A stretch of 64,000 nucleotides of DNA from Hyphomicrobiales bacterium. Lineage in GTDB: Bacteria; Pseudomonadota; Alphaproteobacteria; Rhizobiales; Rhizobiaceae. The first letter of the stretch is position 1. Each line of letters begins with the position of its first letter. The stretch is taken from the NCBI GenBank assembly GCA_900472625.1, contig UCIT01000044.1:1-64000 (forward strand). The letters run 5' to 3'. This document shows positions 25,263 through 34,292 of this stretch, in pieces. The position numbers and the translations under genes are program-made. Under the pieces are notes generated by a model, which was not told the origin of the DNA, did no database searches, and was given only the letters and a program-made list of their open reading frames with translations.

Positions 25263-26777
25263 TCAGTTTTCGAGCTGGCCGCGGCCGCGGTAATCCTCCA
25301 GCGAAACCGGGCGATCCGGGATTTCGATGCGGAACTGGGTGCCGATCGAGGGCTTTTCCACAAGCGCAATGGTGCCGCCATGGGCGAGCACCAGTTCGCG
25401 GGCGATCGCAAGGCCGAGCCCCGTGCCGCCAGAGCGGGCGGAGCCGCGGAAGGCGGCGAAGAGGTTCTGGCGGGCTTTCTGCGGCATGCCCGGACCGGTG
25501 TCGTCGACGGTGATGCTGACGACGCTGCCGATGCGGTGGGCGGATACCGTGATGCGCTTGGCCCTGTCGGTGCCGCTTGCCGATGAAAGCGCCTGCAGCG
25601 CGTTGCGGCAGAGATTGTGGATCACCCGGAACAGCTGTTCGTTGTCGGCATCGACTTCGAGGTCAGTGCCGATCTGCTCGACGAATTCGATCTCGCCCTG
25701 CGGATCGATGGCCAGCATGTCGCGAACGTCCTCGATCAGCGTGGCGACCAGCACGAGGCGGCGGCGCGGCGCCGATTCGCTCGCCTGGCCGTAGGAGAGG
25801 ACTTCCGTGGTGTAGCCGACGGCGCGGTCGATGGTGCGCAGCAGTTTCGGCGCGAAGCGCTTGACCATGGGATCGTCGACATCGACGAGACGGTCGGACA
25901 TCAGCTGCGCCGAGGCGAGGATATTGCGCATGTCATGATTGATCTTGGAAACGGCGAGGCCGAGAGCCGCGAGGTTTCGCTGCTGCTTCAGGGTCTTCTG
26001 CAGCTCCAGCTGCATCGCCGTCAGGTGGCGGCCGGCGATCGCCAGCTCGTCGCCGCCGCCGTCGCCGACGAAGATATGCTGCGGGCTCTCGGGATCGGCG
26101 GAAAACTGCTGCATGCTGCCGGTCAGCCTGCGGATCGGGCGAATCAGGATGCGGTTGATGGCGAAGAAGACGAGCGTAGCGGTGAACAGCGAGATCAGGA
26201 TCGACAGCAGGAAGACGTTGCGGGAATAGATCAGCATCGCGTTGCGCAGATGCTTGTCCTTCATCACCACTTCGACGCCGATATTGGTGTCCTGCACCGG
26301 GCCGTAGACGCGGATCATCCTGTTGCCGCCGAACACCAGCGTATCGAGCGCGTCGCGCATGGCGGTGATGGCGGGCACGCTGGTCAGGTCATACTGCTCA
26401 TCGACCGAGGTCGGCATGTCCCAGGTGGCCAGCAGGCGCGAGGTGCCGTCCTTGCGCAGGACGATCGCCTTGGTGCCGGTTGCCTCGAGTGTCTGGCGTT
26501 GCAGTTCGCGCGGCAGCTCGACCGGCTGCAGCCCATCGATTGCGATGGCGGCGGCGGCGGCGGCATTCAGCCGCTCATCGAGCCAGCGCAGCCGCATCGA
26601 GGCGACGGAGGGGAAGAAGATCAGCACTTCGGCGAGCATGATGCAGATGACGGTCAGCCAAAGCAACTTGCCCGAGATGCCGCCGAACACGCCGGAAGGT
26701 CGGCGCGGCACTGCTGCGGTCTCGGTGACCGTGTCATTCATTGCCGGAACCGTATCGCCTTGATCAGGGGCTTGCAT
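25263..26777 (-). CDS. membrane sensor histidine kinase
   Basis: A 504-residue sensor kinase. Membrane helices at about 36-58 and 185-207 flank a roughly 125-residue periplasmic region, and a HAMP domain follows (about 208-262). The phospho-acceptor segment is KINHDMRNILASAQLMSDRL, where HDMRN is an HNR-like variant of HExxT. The ATPase domain carries NLCRNALQAL, DDTGPGMP and GGTGLGLAIA. No response regulator gene lies next to it, so its partner is unknown. It ends 123 bases from the tRNA-Arg gene. Confidence 0.88.
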   Translation of the reverse strand: MQAPDQGDTVPAMNDTVTETAAVPRRPSGVFGGISGKLLWLTVICIMLAEVLIFFPSVASMRLRWLDERLNAAAAAAIAIDGLQPVELPRELQRQTLEATGTKAIVLRKDGTSRLLATWDMPTSVDEQYDLTSVPAITAMRDALDTLVFGGNRMIRVYGPVQDTNIGVEVVMKDKHLRNAMLIYSRNVFLLSILISLFTATLVFFAINRILIRPIRRLTGSMQQFSADPESPQHIFVGDGGGDELAIAGRHLTAMQLELQKTLKQQRNLAALGLAVSKINHDMRNILASAQLMSDRLVDVDDPMVKRFAPKLLRTIDRAVGYTTEVLSYGQASESAPRRRLVLVATLIEDVRDMLAIDPQGEIEFVEQIGTDLEVDADNEQLFRVIHNLCRNALQALSSASGTDRAKRITVSAHRIGSVVSITVDDTGPGMPQKARQNLFAAFRGSARSGGTGLGLAIARELVLAHGGTIALVEKPSIGTQFRIEIPDRPVSLEDYRGRGQLEN

Positions 26778-26882
26778 TGCTTCTCGTCCAATCCGGGCAA
26801 AGCGCCACGGATATGATCTCTATATTAGACGAAACCGCGCTGCTTTCAAATCTTTGCGAGCGACATGGTGCCGCACCCAATT

Positions 26883-26908
26883 GAAACGCCGCCCGGAGGC
26901 GGCGTTTC
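26883..26908 (-). terminator. hairpin terminator of the chemoreceptor gene
   Basis: A perfect 11 bp GC-rich stem (GAAACGCCGCC at 26883-26893 with 26898-26908) and a 4-base loop lies 31 bases after the stop of the 26940 chemoreceptor. The T tract after it is short (TTTC), so it may be weak or act in both directions. Confidence 0.6.
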
Positions 26909-26939
26909 TGGCTTTATCGCGGAACGAATGCCTGGCGGA

Positions 26940-28940
26940 TCAGAATTCTTCCCAGCTCTGGCTGGCGACCGCGGCGTTGCCGTTGAAGGCGCGGGCGACA
27001 TTGCCCATGGCGCGGCGCGCCGGGGACGCGGCCGGGCGATGATCCTCGTAGCGAGCGACGGCAACGGGGGCGGCTCGGTCGTTGTTGGAGACCCGGAAGC
27101 GGGCAATCAGGCGCACGAGGCTATCGGCTTCGCCGGACAGCTTGTGGGTGGCGGCGGAGGTTTCCTCGACCATCGCGGCGTTCTGCTGCGTCACCTGGTC
27201 CATCTGGTTGACGGCGGTGTTGACCTCCTTAAGGCCGGTCGCCTGTTCCTTGGCCGCCGTGGCGATCGAATGGATGTGGTCGTTGATGGCGTTGACGCGG
27301 CTTTCGATCTGCGAGAGCGCCTCGCCGGTCTCCTGCACCAGCTTGACGCCGATCTGGACTTCGCTGCCGGACTTGGTGATCAGGCCCTTGATGTCCTTCG
27401 CTGCCTTGGCGGAGCGCTGGGCGAGCTCGCGCACTTCCTGGGCGACGACGGCAAACCCCTTGCCGGCCTCGCCGGCACGGGCAGCCTCGACGCCGGCGTT
27501 GAGCGCCAGCAGGTTGGTCTGGAAGGCGATCTCGTCGATGACGTTGATGATCTGGCTGATCTCGCGCGACGCCTGCTCGATGCGCCCCATGGCATCGACG
27601 GCGCTGCGGACGACGATGCCCGACTTGCCGGCGTCGTCCTTGGCCTCGGAAACCATGATGCTGGCTTCCTGGGCGCGCTCGGTCGAGTTGTTGACGACGG
27701 CGGTGATCTCATCGAGGGCGGCCGATGTCTCCTCGAGCGCGGCAGCCTGCTGTTCGGTGCGCTTGGCGAGGTCGTCGCTGGCAGAGCGGAGCTCGTTGGT
27801 GTTGCCGTGGAAGCCTTCGGCGGTCTCGCGCACTTCGCGCATCGTCGACTGCAGGGTGGCGAAGGTGCTGTTGACGTTCTGCTGCAGCTCGGCGAAGGCG
27901 CCCTGGAAGTTGCCCTGCATGGTCTGCGTCAGATCACCTTCCGACAGGCTGGCGATGACGCGGCGGGTTTCGCCGACGCCGCCATCGACGCCCGACAGGA
28001 GTTGATTGATGTTGCCGGCGAACCGGTTGAGGTTCTCGTCGCCATAGTCCTTCTCGATGCGGCGCGAGAAATCACCGGAAGCGGCAGCGGCCACGACCAC
28101 CGACATGCTCGACTGCAGGTCATCACTCTTGGCGCGCATGGCTGTTTCCTGCGCATTCATACGGCGCACCTGAAGGCCGTTTTCCTTGAACACGGAGACG
28201 GCGGCGGCCATTTCGCCGATCTCGTCCTGGCGACCGGCAAACGGAACCTCGGCATCGAAATTGCCGTCGGCGACATTCTTGATTGCCTCGGTGACCTTCT
28301 TGATCGGCCGGCTGAGATGAGCGGTGCCTATATAGAGGCCCATACCGATGCCGGCGGCGATGCCGAAACCTGTAATGCCGAGGACCAGCCACAGCACGGA
28401 GGCGCGGAAATCCTCGACTTCCTTGTTGACTGTGTCGAGGGTCGCCTTGTCGGTCGAGACGATCGCATCGATCTCGGCCTGGAAGGCCTTGCGGTTGGCG
28501 CGGTTGGCGTCGTTGTTGCCCTGTTCGCCGGCTGCCTGCGGGCTGACTTCGGTGCCGAGGCGCGCGGTTTCGGAGCGGAAGGTGCGGAATTCGGCGGCGC
28601 GGGCCTTAAGCTTGCTGAAGGCATCCATCTGGCTTGCCGGCACGAGCGGCGTCCAGGAGACGATGGTGGCGTCGATCTGGTCGAGATCGGCAAGCAACCC
28701 CTTGGCAAAGCTTGCGGCATCCTTGGTCGATGCGGCGCCATAGATGCCGCGGGCTTCCATCACGGTGGCGGTGACGAAACGGTTCAGGCGCTCGCCGGAG
28801 TAGGCGCGGCCGGCGGCGTCCTCATAGGCGGAGAGATTATCATTATAGCGCTGCACGGCCCACAGAGCGGTGGCGCCGATGACCAGCGCAACGCCGCACA
28901 TTGCAGACACAAGTATATTGATCTTGCCACGAATTTTCAA
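26940..28940 (-). CDS. methyl-accepting chemotaxis protein with HAMP domains
   Basis: A 666-residue chemoreceptor: a first membrane helix (about 6-28), a roughly 145-residue helical periplasmic sensor, a second helix (about 180-205), HAMP regions, and a long signalling coiled coil with the hairpin tip EIAFQTNLLALNAGVEAARA. It ends in SWEEF, a terminal pentapeptide of the kind that tethers CheR/CheB methylation enzymes. The TTG at 28940 is chosen because GGGGGG precedes it at good spacing; an earlier in-frame TTG at 28997 lacks such a site. Confidence 0.9.
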   Translation of the reverse strand: MKIRGKINILVSAMCGVALVIGATALWAVQRYNDNLSAYEDAAGRAYSGERLNRFVTATVMEARGIYGAASTKDAASFAKGLLADLDQIDATIVSWTPLVPASQMDAFSKLKARAAEFRTFRSETARLGTEVSPQAAGEQGNNDANRANRKAFQAEIDAIVSTDKATLDTVNKEVEDFRASVLWLVLGITGFGIAAGIGMGLYIGTAHLSRPIKKVTEAIKNVADGNFDAEVPFAGRQDEIGEMAAAVSVFKENGLQVRRMNAQETAMRAKSDDLQSSMSVVVAAAASGDFSRRIEKDYGDENLNRFAGNINQLLSGVDGGVGETRRVIASLSEGDLTQTMQGNFQGAFAELQQNVNSTFATLQSTMREVRETAEGFHGNTNELRSASDDLAKRTEQQAAALEETSAALDEITAVVNNSTERAQEASIMVSEAKDDAGKSGIVVRSAVDAMGRIEQASREISQIINVIDEIAFQTNLLALNAGVEAARAGEAGKGFAVVAQEVRELAQRSAKAAKDIKGLITKSGSEVQIGVKLVQETGEALSQIESRVNAINDHIHSIATAAKEQATGLKEVNTAVNQMDQVTQQNAAMVEETSAATHKLSGEADSLVRLIARFRVSNNDRAAPVAVARYEDHRPAASPARRAMGNVARAFNGNAAVASQSWEEF

Positions 28941-29388
28941 AGCATCCCCCCGATACCCAATAGAACCGAATACACATATGCTCGGTCGGTAATTCAAATT
29001 GCGCTAAAACAATTAACGTTCAATTTCAGAGGGCTTCGCCGGCTATTATAAAAAATTACCTGTGAGACCTCATCGGGCCGAATAATTTTGCGCGACAGGC
29101 GTTTAAAATTATCGACTGCGCGCGCTTCGGTTGAGAAAAGAGAATGGAATTGTGAGAGGCAAGATGCTCATTATTTAGCAAATTCATTAACAGCAGATGC
29201 TAATTCTTGTCGCTTGAACGGTGAGCCCGGGATTTTCCGGGCGATAATTGACTTTCGCGACCTTCGTCCGTATAAGCCGCCGCACGTCCGGTCATACAAG
29301 GCTTTTGAAGCCTCGCCCGTTCGAAAACCAACGCTCCTTGCTTTATGCAAAAATCAAGAAGGCCCGCACTCCGCGGTGTTTAAAATAA
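28941..29388. other. intergenic region upstream of rpmH
   Basis: About 450 bases of AT-richer sequence between a divergent chemoreceptor gene and rpmH. It holds a good sigma-70-type promoter (29248-29276) and a small GC palindrome at 29225-29242. No additional gene is supported. Confidence 0.55.
29248..29276 (+). promoter_or_regulatory. putative sigma-70 promoter of the rpmH operon
   Basis: TTGACT at 29248-29253 and TATAAG at 29271-29276, separated by exactly 17 bases and followed 113 bases later by rpmH. It is close to consensus for a vegetative promoter and fits the strong expression expected of a ribosomal protein gene. Confidence 0.65.
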
Positions 29389-29523
29389 ATGAAGCGTACC
29401 TACCAACCATCTAAGCTTGTTCGCAAGCGCCGCCACGGTTTCCGTGCACGTATGGCTACCAAGGGTGGCCGCAAGGTTATCGTTGCTCGCCGCAGCCGTG
29501 GCCGCAATCGTCTTTCGGCTTAA
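29389..29523 (+). CDS. rpmH: 50S ribosomal protein L34
   Basis: A 44-residue basic protein starting MKRTYQPSKLVRKRRHGFRA and ending RRSRGRNRLSA, the typical full-length L34. It is a structural protein of the large subunit. It is the first gene of the conserved rpmH-rnpA-yidC-engB run. Confidence 0.97.
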   Translation: MKRTYQPSKLVRKRRHGFRARMATKGGRKVIVARRSRGRNRLSA

Positions 29524-29575
29524 GCCGGAATTGCCCGATCAGATGGCGGGCGAGCTGACGACCAAAGAACCCAAA

Positions 29576-29944
29576 ATGACTGCCGGGCGGCTGAAAATCC
29601 GCCCGCAGTTTCTTGCTGTTCGCAATGGCGAAAAACGCAGGGGTGGCTTCTTCCTTCTCGAGGTCCTCGACAGGAAAGAGCCCGACACCGAAGCCCGCGT
29701 CGGCTTCACCGTCACCAAGAAGCATGGCAACTCAGTCGAAAGAAACCGTATGCGTCGGCGCCTGAAAGAGGCGGTGAGACTGCATGCAGGGTTTGCAATG
29801 CAGCCCGGACACGACTATGTGGTTGTCGCGCGAAGGGACGTGCTCCAAGCATCCTTCAAAGAATTAGCCGCTGAGCTCACGGCTCGCGTCCAGACGAAGC
29901 CGAAACACAAGCGGTCCGGAGACGGCCGCCCCAGGAACGTATGA
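29576..29944 (+). CDS. rnpA: ribonuclease P protein component
   Basis: A 122-residue basic protein that assists the RNase P RNA in tRNA 5' maturation. The family signature VTKKHGNSVERNRMRRRLKEA (split here: VTKKHGN, then RNRMRRRLKEA) is present at about residues 48-68. It follows rpmH by 52 bases and its stop overlaps the yidC start. The start is uncertain: an in-frame ATG at 29543 would add 11 residues. ATG 29576 is used because conserved sequence (GRLKIRPQFLAV) begins just after it. Confidence 0.92.
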   Translation: MTAGRLKIRPQFLAVRNGEKRRGGFFLLEVLDRKEPDTEARVGFTVTKKHGNSVERNRMRRRLKEAVRLHAGFAMQPGHDYVVVARRDVLQASFKELAAELTARVQTKPKHKRSGDGRPRNV

Positions 29945-31743
29945 TGCAAAACAACCGCAACTACTTCATTGCGATCGCTCTCTCCGTGCTGATCGTTCTC
30001 GGGTGGCAATTCCTCTACATGAACCCGCGCATCGAAGCTCAGCGCAAGGCCGAGCTTGCCCAGAAGGCGCAGCAGACGACCCAGCAGACGCAGACACCTG
30101 GAGCCAATGGGGCCGCCGGTGGCGCGCAGACGAATGGTTCTGCTCCGACCGGCCAGGCCGCCGCGACCACCTCGCTGGCGGACGCGCTCGCCAAGAACCC
30201 GCGCGTCGTCATCGACACGCCGGCGCTTTCCGGCTCGATCAACCTTGCAGGCGGTCGTCTCGACGACCTGAAGCTCAAGGGCTACCACGAGACCGTAGAC
30301 GACTCGAGCCCGATCATCACGCTGTTCAGCCCGTCGGAAACCAAGGACGGCTACTACGCCGAACTCGGTTACATCGGCGATGAGGCAACCGGCAGCGTTC
30401 CTGGCCCTTCGACGCTCTGGACGGCTCCTGAAGGCGCCAAGCTGACCGAGAAGACCCCGGTTACGCTGACCTACACCAACGACAAGGGCATCACATTCGC
30501 CCGCACGATCTCCGTCGACGACCGCTACATGTTCACCGTCACGGACAAGATCACCAATGCCGGCCAGGCTCCGGCGGCACTTTCCTCCTACGGCCGCGTC
30601 ACCCGCTACAACAAGCCGGCCGTCGCCTCGACCTACGTGCTGCATGAAGGCTTCATCGGCGTGATCGGCGAGGACGGCCTGATCGAGAGCAAGTATGCTT
30701 CCGTCGAGAAGGAAGCCGTGACGCCGGCAACGGCGACCGGCGGCTGGCTCGGCATCACCGACAAGTACTGGGCGGCGACGATCATCCCGCCGCAGACGAC
30801 GGCCTATGATGCGCGCTTCAGCCACTTCACCGATGGCCAGCCGCGCTTCCAGGCCGACTACAAGCAGAACGCCGTCAGCGTTGCGCCTGGCCAGTCGCTG
30901 GAACTGAAGAGCCTCGTCTTCGCCGGCGCCAAGGAAGTTCCGGTCATCGACCGGTACGAGAGCACTTATCAGATCCCGCGCTTCGACCGCCTGATCGACT
31001 GGGGCTGGTTTTACTTCCTGACGAAGCCGATGTTCAAGCTGATGGACTTCTTCTTCCGCTACTTCGGCAATTTCGGCGTCGCCATCCTGATGACCACCAT
31101 CGTCGTCAAGGCGCTGTTCTTCCCGCTCGCCAGCAAGCAGTACGCTTCGATGGCGAACATGAAGCGCATGCAGCCGAAGATGGAAGAGCTGAAGGCCAAG
31201 TTCGGCGACGACCGCATGGCGCTGCAGCAGGCCACCATGGCGCTCTACAAGGAAGAGAAGATCAACCCGATCGCCGGTTGCTGGCCGATCGCGCTGCAGA
31301 TCCCGATCTTCTTCTCGCTCTACAAGGTGATCTACATCACCATCGAGATGCGCCACGCGCCGTTCTTCGGCTGGATCCAGGACCTTTCGGCGCCAGATCC
31401 GACCTCGTTCGTCAACCTCTTCGGCCTGCTGCCGTTCGCGGCTCCGACCTTCCTGCATCTCGGCATCTGGCCGCTGATCATGGGCGTGACCATGTTCCTG
31501 CAGATGCGCATGAACCCGACGCCGCCGGATCCGACGCAGGCGATGATCTTCAACTGGATGCCGCTGGTCTTCACCTTCATGCTGGCAAGCTTCCCGGCCG
31601 GTCTGGTCATCTACTGGGCCTGGAACAACACGCTTTCGGTGATCCAGCAGGCGGTGATCATGCGCCGCCATGGCGTCAAGGTCGAGCTGTTCAGCAATCT
31701 CAAGGGCCTGTTCAAGCGAAAACCGGCACCGACAGAGAAGTAA
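29941..31743 (+). CDS. yidC: membrane protein insertase YidC
   Basis: YidC, 600 residues, of the Gram-negative type with a large periplasmic domain. TM1 (about 8-27) is followed by a Gln/Thr-rich linker, the P1 beta domain (about 70-350) and the conserved five-helix insertase core (about 360-590). Within the core are WPIALQIPIFFSLYKVI and MPLVFTFMLASFPAGLVIYW. It inserts inner-membrane proteins with or without Sec. The start overlaps the rnpA stop (ATGATG). A strong terminator follows. Confidence 0.96.
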   Translation: MMQNNRNYFIAIALSVLIVLGWQFLYMNPRIEAQRKAELAQKAQQTTQQTQTPGANGAAGGAQTNGSAPTGQAAATTSLADALAKNPRVVIDTPALSGSINLAGGRLDDLKLKGYHETVDDSSPIITLFSPSETKDGYYAELGYIGDEATGSVPGPSTLWTAPEGAKLTEKTPVTLTYTNDKGITFARTISVDDRYMFTVTDKITNAGQAPAALSSYGRVTRYNKPAVASTYVLHEGFIGVIGEDGLIESKYASVEKEAVTPATATGGWLGITDKYWAATIIPPQTTAYDARFSHFTDGQPRFQADYKQNAVSVAPGQSLELKSLVFAGAKEVPVIDRYESTYQIPRFDRLIDWGWFYFLTKPMFKLMDFFFRYFGNFGVAILMTTIVVKALFFPLASKQYASMANMKRMQPKMEELKAKFGDDRMALQQATMALYKEEKINPIAGCWPIALQIPIFFSLYKVIYITIEMRHAPFFGWIQDLSAPDPTSFVNLFGLLPFAAPTFLHLGIWPLIMGVTMFLQMRMNPTPPDPTQAMIFNWMPLVFTFMLASFPAGLVIYWAWNNTLSVIQQAVIMRRHGVKVELFSNLKGLFKRKPAPTEK

Positions 31744-31745
31744 CG

Positions 31746-31776
31746 AAAGCCCTGCTTCGGCAGGGCTTTTTCTTTT
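31746..31776 (+). terminator. Rho-independent terminator after yidC
   Basis: AAAGCCCTGC-TTCG-GCAGGGCTTT with a UUCG tetraloop, followed by TTTTCTTTT, begins 3 bases after the yidC stop. This is a textbook intrinsic terminator. Confidence 0.93.
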
Positions 31777-31883
31777 ATGGCACCACACCGCCGCTTCGGC
31801 AGCGGGATCGTGCCGGTTGACAAAATCACCCGAAACCTGAATGCCATAGGCTCTCTGGATTTGGATGCGCTGGAAAAGGCCGT

Positions 31884-32540
31884 ATGACCGACAACACCGA
31901 CAAGCCGCTCTTCGGACGCCCCTGGATCTTCATCCGCGGCGTGCCGTCCCTGAAGTTCCTGCCGCCGGAAGGACCGCTGGAAGTGGCGTTCGCCGGCCGC
32001 TCGAACGTCGGCAAGTCGTCGCTGATCAACGCGCTCGTCGGCCAACATGGACTGGCGCGCACATCGAACACGCCCGGCCGGACGCAGGAACTGAACTATT
32101 TCGTGCCCGAGGGCTATTCCGGCGACGCCGGCGACCTGCCGCCGATGGCGCTGGTGGACATGCCGGGCTACGGCTATGCCAAAGCGCCGAAGGAAAACGT
32201 CGACGCCTGGACCAAGCTGGTGTTCGACTATCTCCGCGGTCGCGCGACGCTGAAGCGCGTCTACGTGCTGATCGACAGCCGCCACGGCATTAAGAAGAAC
32301 GATGACGAGGTGCTCAATCTGCTCGACAAGGCGGCGGTATCCTACCAGGTCGTCCTGACCAAGACCGACAAGATCAAGCCGCCTGCCGTGATCAAGCTGC
32401 TGGCGGATACGGCCGAGAAGATCAAGAAGCGGCCGGCCGCCTATCCCGAGATCATCGCAACCTCTTCCGAGAAGAGCGACGGCCTGGACGACCTGCGCGA
32501 GGCGATCGCGCTGACAGTCGGCGCCACGAGCGCGAAGTAG
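31884..32540 (+). CDS. engB: ribosome-biogenesis GTPase YihA/EngB
   Basis: A 218-residue single-domain TRAFAC GTPase. G1 is GRSNVGKSS (about 40-48), G2 lies around NTPGRTQELN, G3 is DMPGYGYA and G4 is TKTDK. It assists large-subunit assembly and is usually essential. The stop codon TAG is formed at the junction with an inverted-repeat element: TA belongs to the duplicated target and G is the first base of the element. Confidence 0.95.
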   Translation: MTDNTDKPLFGRPWIFIRGVPSLKFLPPEGPLEVAFAGRSNVGKSSLINALVGQHGLARTSNTPGRTQELNYFVPEGYSGDAGDLPPMALVDMPGYGYAKAPKENVDAWTKLVFDYLRGRATLKRVYVLIDSRHGIKKNDDEVLNLLDKAAVSYQVVLTKTDKIKPPAVIKLLADTAEKIKKRPAAYPEIIATSSEKSDGLDDLREAIALTVGATSAK

Positions 32541-32829
32541 AGCCTTTCCGGGTTAAATTGAATCATTCTGCCGGAGCAGGTTTTCGTCAGGGCAAAGGCG
32601 ATTGGCGAAGGGCATACCCCCGGTACGTCCGAGCCGATCGCCTTTGATCCTGGCGGAAAGATGCCCGGCCCTAGCTGGTTCGCAAGCGAACCACCGGGGT
32701 TGGCTGAAACGGGCCGCCTGATCGCCCGGCCGGCTTGGCCGTATGATTTGGCTACGACGCGCGCCAGCCGGGCGACCATCCGACTCCGTTTGAGCCAACA
32801 GAATGGTTCAATTTAACCCGGAAAGGCTC
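32540..32829. repeat. 290 bp inverted-repeat element with TA target duplication (MITE-like)
   Basis: The terminal inverted repeats 32540-32570 and 32799-32829 match at 30 of 31 positions (ends GAGCCTTTCC / GGAAAGGCTC). TA lies immediately outside both ends (32538-32539 and 32830-32831). Inside are further palindromes: AAAGGCGAT (about 32597) with its inverted partner near 32635, and GGTTCGC/GCGAACC at about 32687-32702. There is no coding frame. TA duplication is typical of IS630/mariner-type transposition, so this may be a non-autonomous derivative. It could also belong to the rhizobial intergenic mosaic (RIME) class. Confidence 0.75.
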
Positions 32830-32847
32830 TAACCGGCAGCCGGACAC

Positions 32848-32883
32848 AAAAAAAGAGGCGCCCCAGGGTGGTGAGGGCGCCTC
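32848..32883 (-). terminator. Rho-independent terminator of the fasciclin gene
   Basis: On the minus strand GAGGCGCCC (32883-32875) pairs with GGGCGCCTC (32863-32855) and is followed by T7. It lies 25 bases beyond the fasciclin-gene stop. Confidence 0.9.
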
Positions 32884-32907
32884 AAGCTGCTGCCGGGACT
32901 GGGTAGA

Positions 32908-33465
32908 TTACATCTTCGGCAGCAGAACCTTGTCGATGACGTGGATGACGCCGTTCGACTGCTTGACGTCTGCGATCGTCACATGTGCCACGCCGCCGCT
33001 CTCGTCGGTCAGGGTGATCTTGCCCATGCTTTCCTTGGCCTTCAGCACGCAGCCGCCGACCGTCTTGATGTCGTGTTCGCCGCCATCGTCCTTGATCATC
33101 TTGGCGACGGTCTTGGCCATCGCATCAGCGGCCACGACGTGGCAGGTGAGGATCTTGGTGAGCTTTGCCTTGTTTTCCGGCTTCAGCAGCGTGTCGACGG
33201 TGCCGGCCGGCAATGCCGCGAAGGCTTCGTTGGTCGGTGCGAAGACGGTGAACGGGCCCTTGCCTTCAAGGGTCGAGACCAGGCCGGCTGCCTTGACGGC
33301 GGCGACGAGCGTGGTGTGATCCTTGGAATTTACGGCGTTCTCAATGATGTTCTTCGTCGGATACATCGCGGCGCCGCCGACCATCGGATTCTTTGCCTGT
33401 GCAGCGAAAGCGATTGCGGAAACAGCGGTTGCAAGCGCGATGGTGCGCAGTGCGGACTTGATCAT
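32908..33465 (-). CDS. exported fasciclin-domain protein
   Basis: A 185-residue protein with a signal peptide (about 1-24, ending AAQA) and one FAS1 domain (about 45-183). The H1 motif FTVFAPTNEAFAALP and the closing GVIHVIDKVLLP are both present. Two cysteines (TCHVV and GGCVL) may pair. Bacterial single-FAS1 exported proteins act in surface adhesion; rhizobial Nex18-type members are linked to symbiosis. It lies directly downstream of an ECF sigma/anti-sigma pair on the same strand and has its own ribosome site (GGAGGAG). Confidence 0.92.
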   Translation of the reverse strand: MIKSALRTIALATAVSAIAFAAQAKNPMVGGAAMYPTKNIIENAVNSKDHTTLVAAVKAAGLVSTLEGKGPFTVFAPTNEAFAALPAGTVDTLLKPENKAKLTKILTCHVVAADAMAKTVAKMIKDDGGEHDIKTVGGCVLKAKESMGKITLTDESGGVAHVTIADVKQSNGVIHVIDKVLLPKM

Positions 33466-33569
33466 GATTGTTTCTCCTCCGTCCGCTCGCTGATCGCCGG
33501 CTGAATGCCTTGCGACGCTGGGACATGAGGATCTACGGGACGGCCGCCGAAATAGTTTCAGGAAAAAAA

Positions 33570-34292
33570 TCAGGGCCTGCGCGCGGCACCGCTGGCGACA
33601 ACAGGACCGGTGGGCGCACCGGTGCGCGAGCCGCCGAACGGCTCGAGGCTGACGGCAAACGTCGTGCCGTCGCCGATCGCCGAGCGCATCTCGACCGGAA
33701 TGACCAACTCGCCATCACCACCCTGGCCGGCGGCGAAGACGCCGAGCGACCGGGGCGCACCGTCGGCCGGCACCATCCAGAGTTCGAGCGATTTCTCTTC
33801 CGGCTTGCCGGCCGCGACGGGAACGATCCTGACGTGGCCGGTCAGCGCATCGTAGGAGGCGAGCAGATTGACCTGGCTTGCGGGCGACGACAATTCGGCG
33901 ACCAGCGGGGCGCCCGGCTTCGGCGGCGCGACGGTGGCGAAGGTGAGCGCCAGCGCCGCTGCCGTGACGATCAGCGATGCGGCGGTGAAGGACCGCCAGA
34001 AGACCACGGAATTCCACAGGCCACCGCCCTGAGGGGCTCTCCGCGGCGTGCCGAACAGACGAGCCTCCACCTGCTTGAAGGTTTCCTGGCTGGGCGTGAC
34101 GACGTCGTAATCGTCGTTGAAAGTCGAAAGGTTGGCCTCCCAGCGGCTGACGATCGCCGCGAACGGACGGTCGACCCGCATGCGGTCTTCGACCACCTGC
34201 CGATCCTTGAAAGAGAGAACGCCGAGCACGTACTCGCCTGCGAGCACTTCATCCCGGGAGCGGCCTCCCTTGCTTTGATCGGACGATGTCAT
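33570..34292 (-). CDS. anti-sigma factor, RskA/ChrR-like membrane protein
   Basis: A 240-residue protein. The cytosolic N-terminal region (about 10-90: DEVLAGEYVLGVLSFKDRQ and the WEANLSTF helix) matches the RskA-type anti-sigma domain. One membrane helix lies at about 103-123, and a periplasmic domain (about 130-240) follows with LELWMVPADGAPRSLGVF, the RskA C-terminal fold. It should hold the partner sigma factor inactive until cleaved or released. It overlaps the sigma gene by 4 bases (ATGA). Confidence 0.88.
   Translation of the reverse strand: MTSSDQSKGGRSRDEVLAGEYVLGVLSFKDRQVVEDRMRVDRPFAAIVSRWEANLSTFNDDYDVVTPSQETFKQVEARLFGTPRRAPQGGGLWNSVVFWRSFTAASLIVTAAALALTFATVAPPKPGAPLVAELSSPASQVNLLASYDALTGHVRIVPVAAGKPEEKSLELWMVPADGAPRSLGVFAAGQGGDGELVIPVEMRSAIGDGTTFAVSLEPFGGSRTGAPTGPVVASGAARRP

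Noticed and set aside
26865..29051. A 728-codon plus-strand frame opposite the chemoreceptor gene
   Set aside because: Antisense of a repetitive coiled-coil gene; the translation is Gly/Ala/Asp-biased without a fold, and the minus strand encodes a complete chemoreceptor.
28941..29388. A possible replication origin near rpmH, as in many bacteria
   Set aside because: No cluster of DnaA boxes and no dnaA gene are seen; in alphaproteobacteria the origin is generally not at rpmH.
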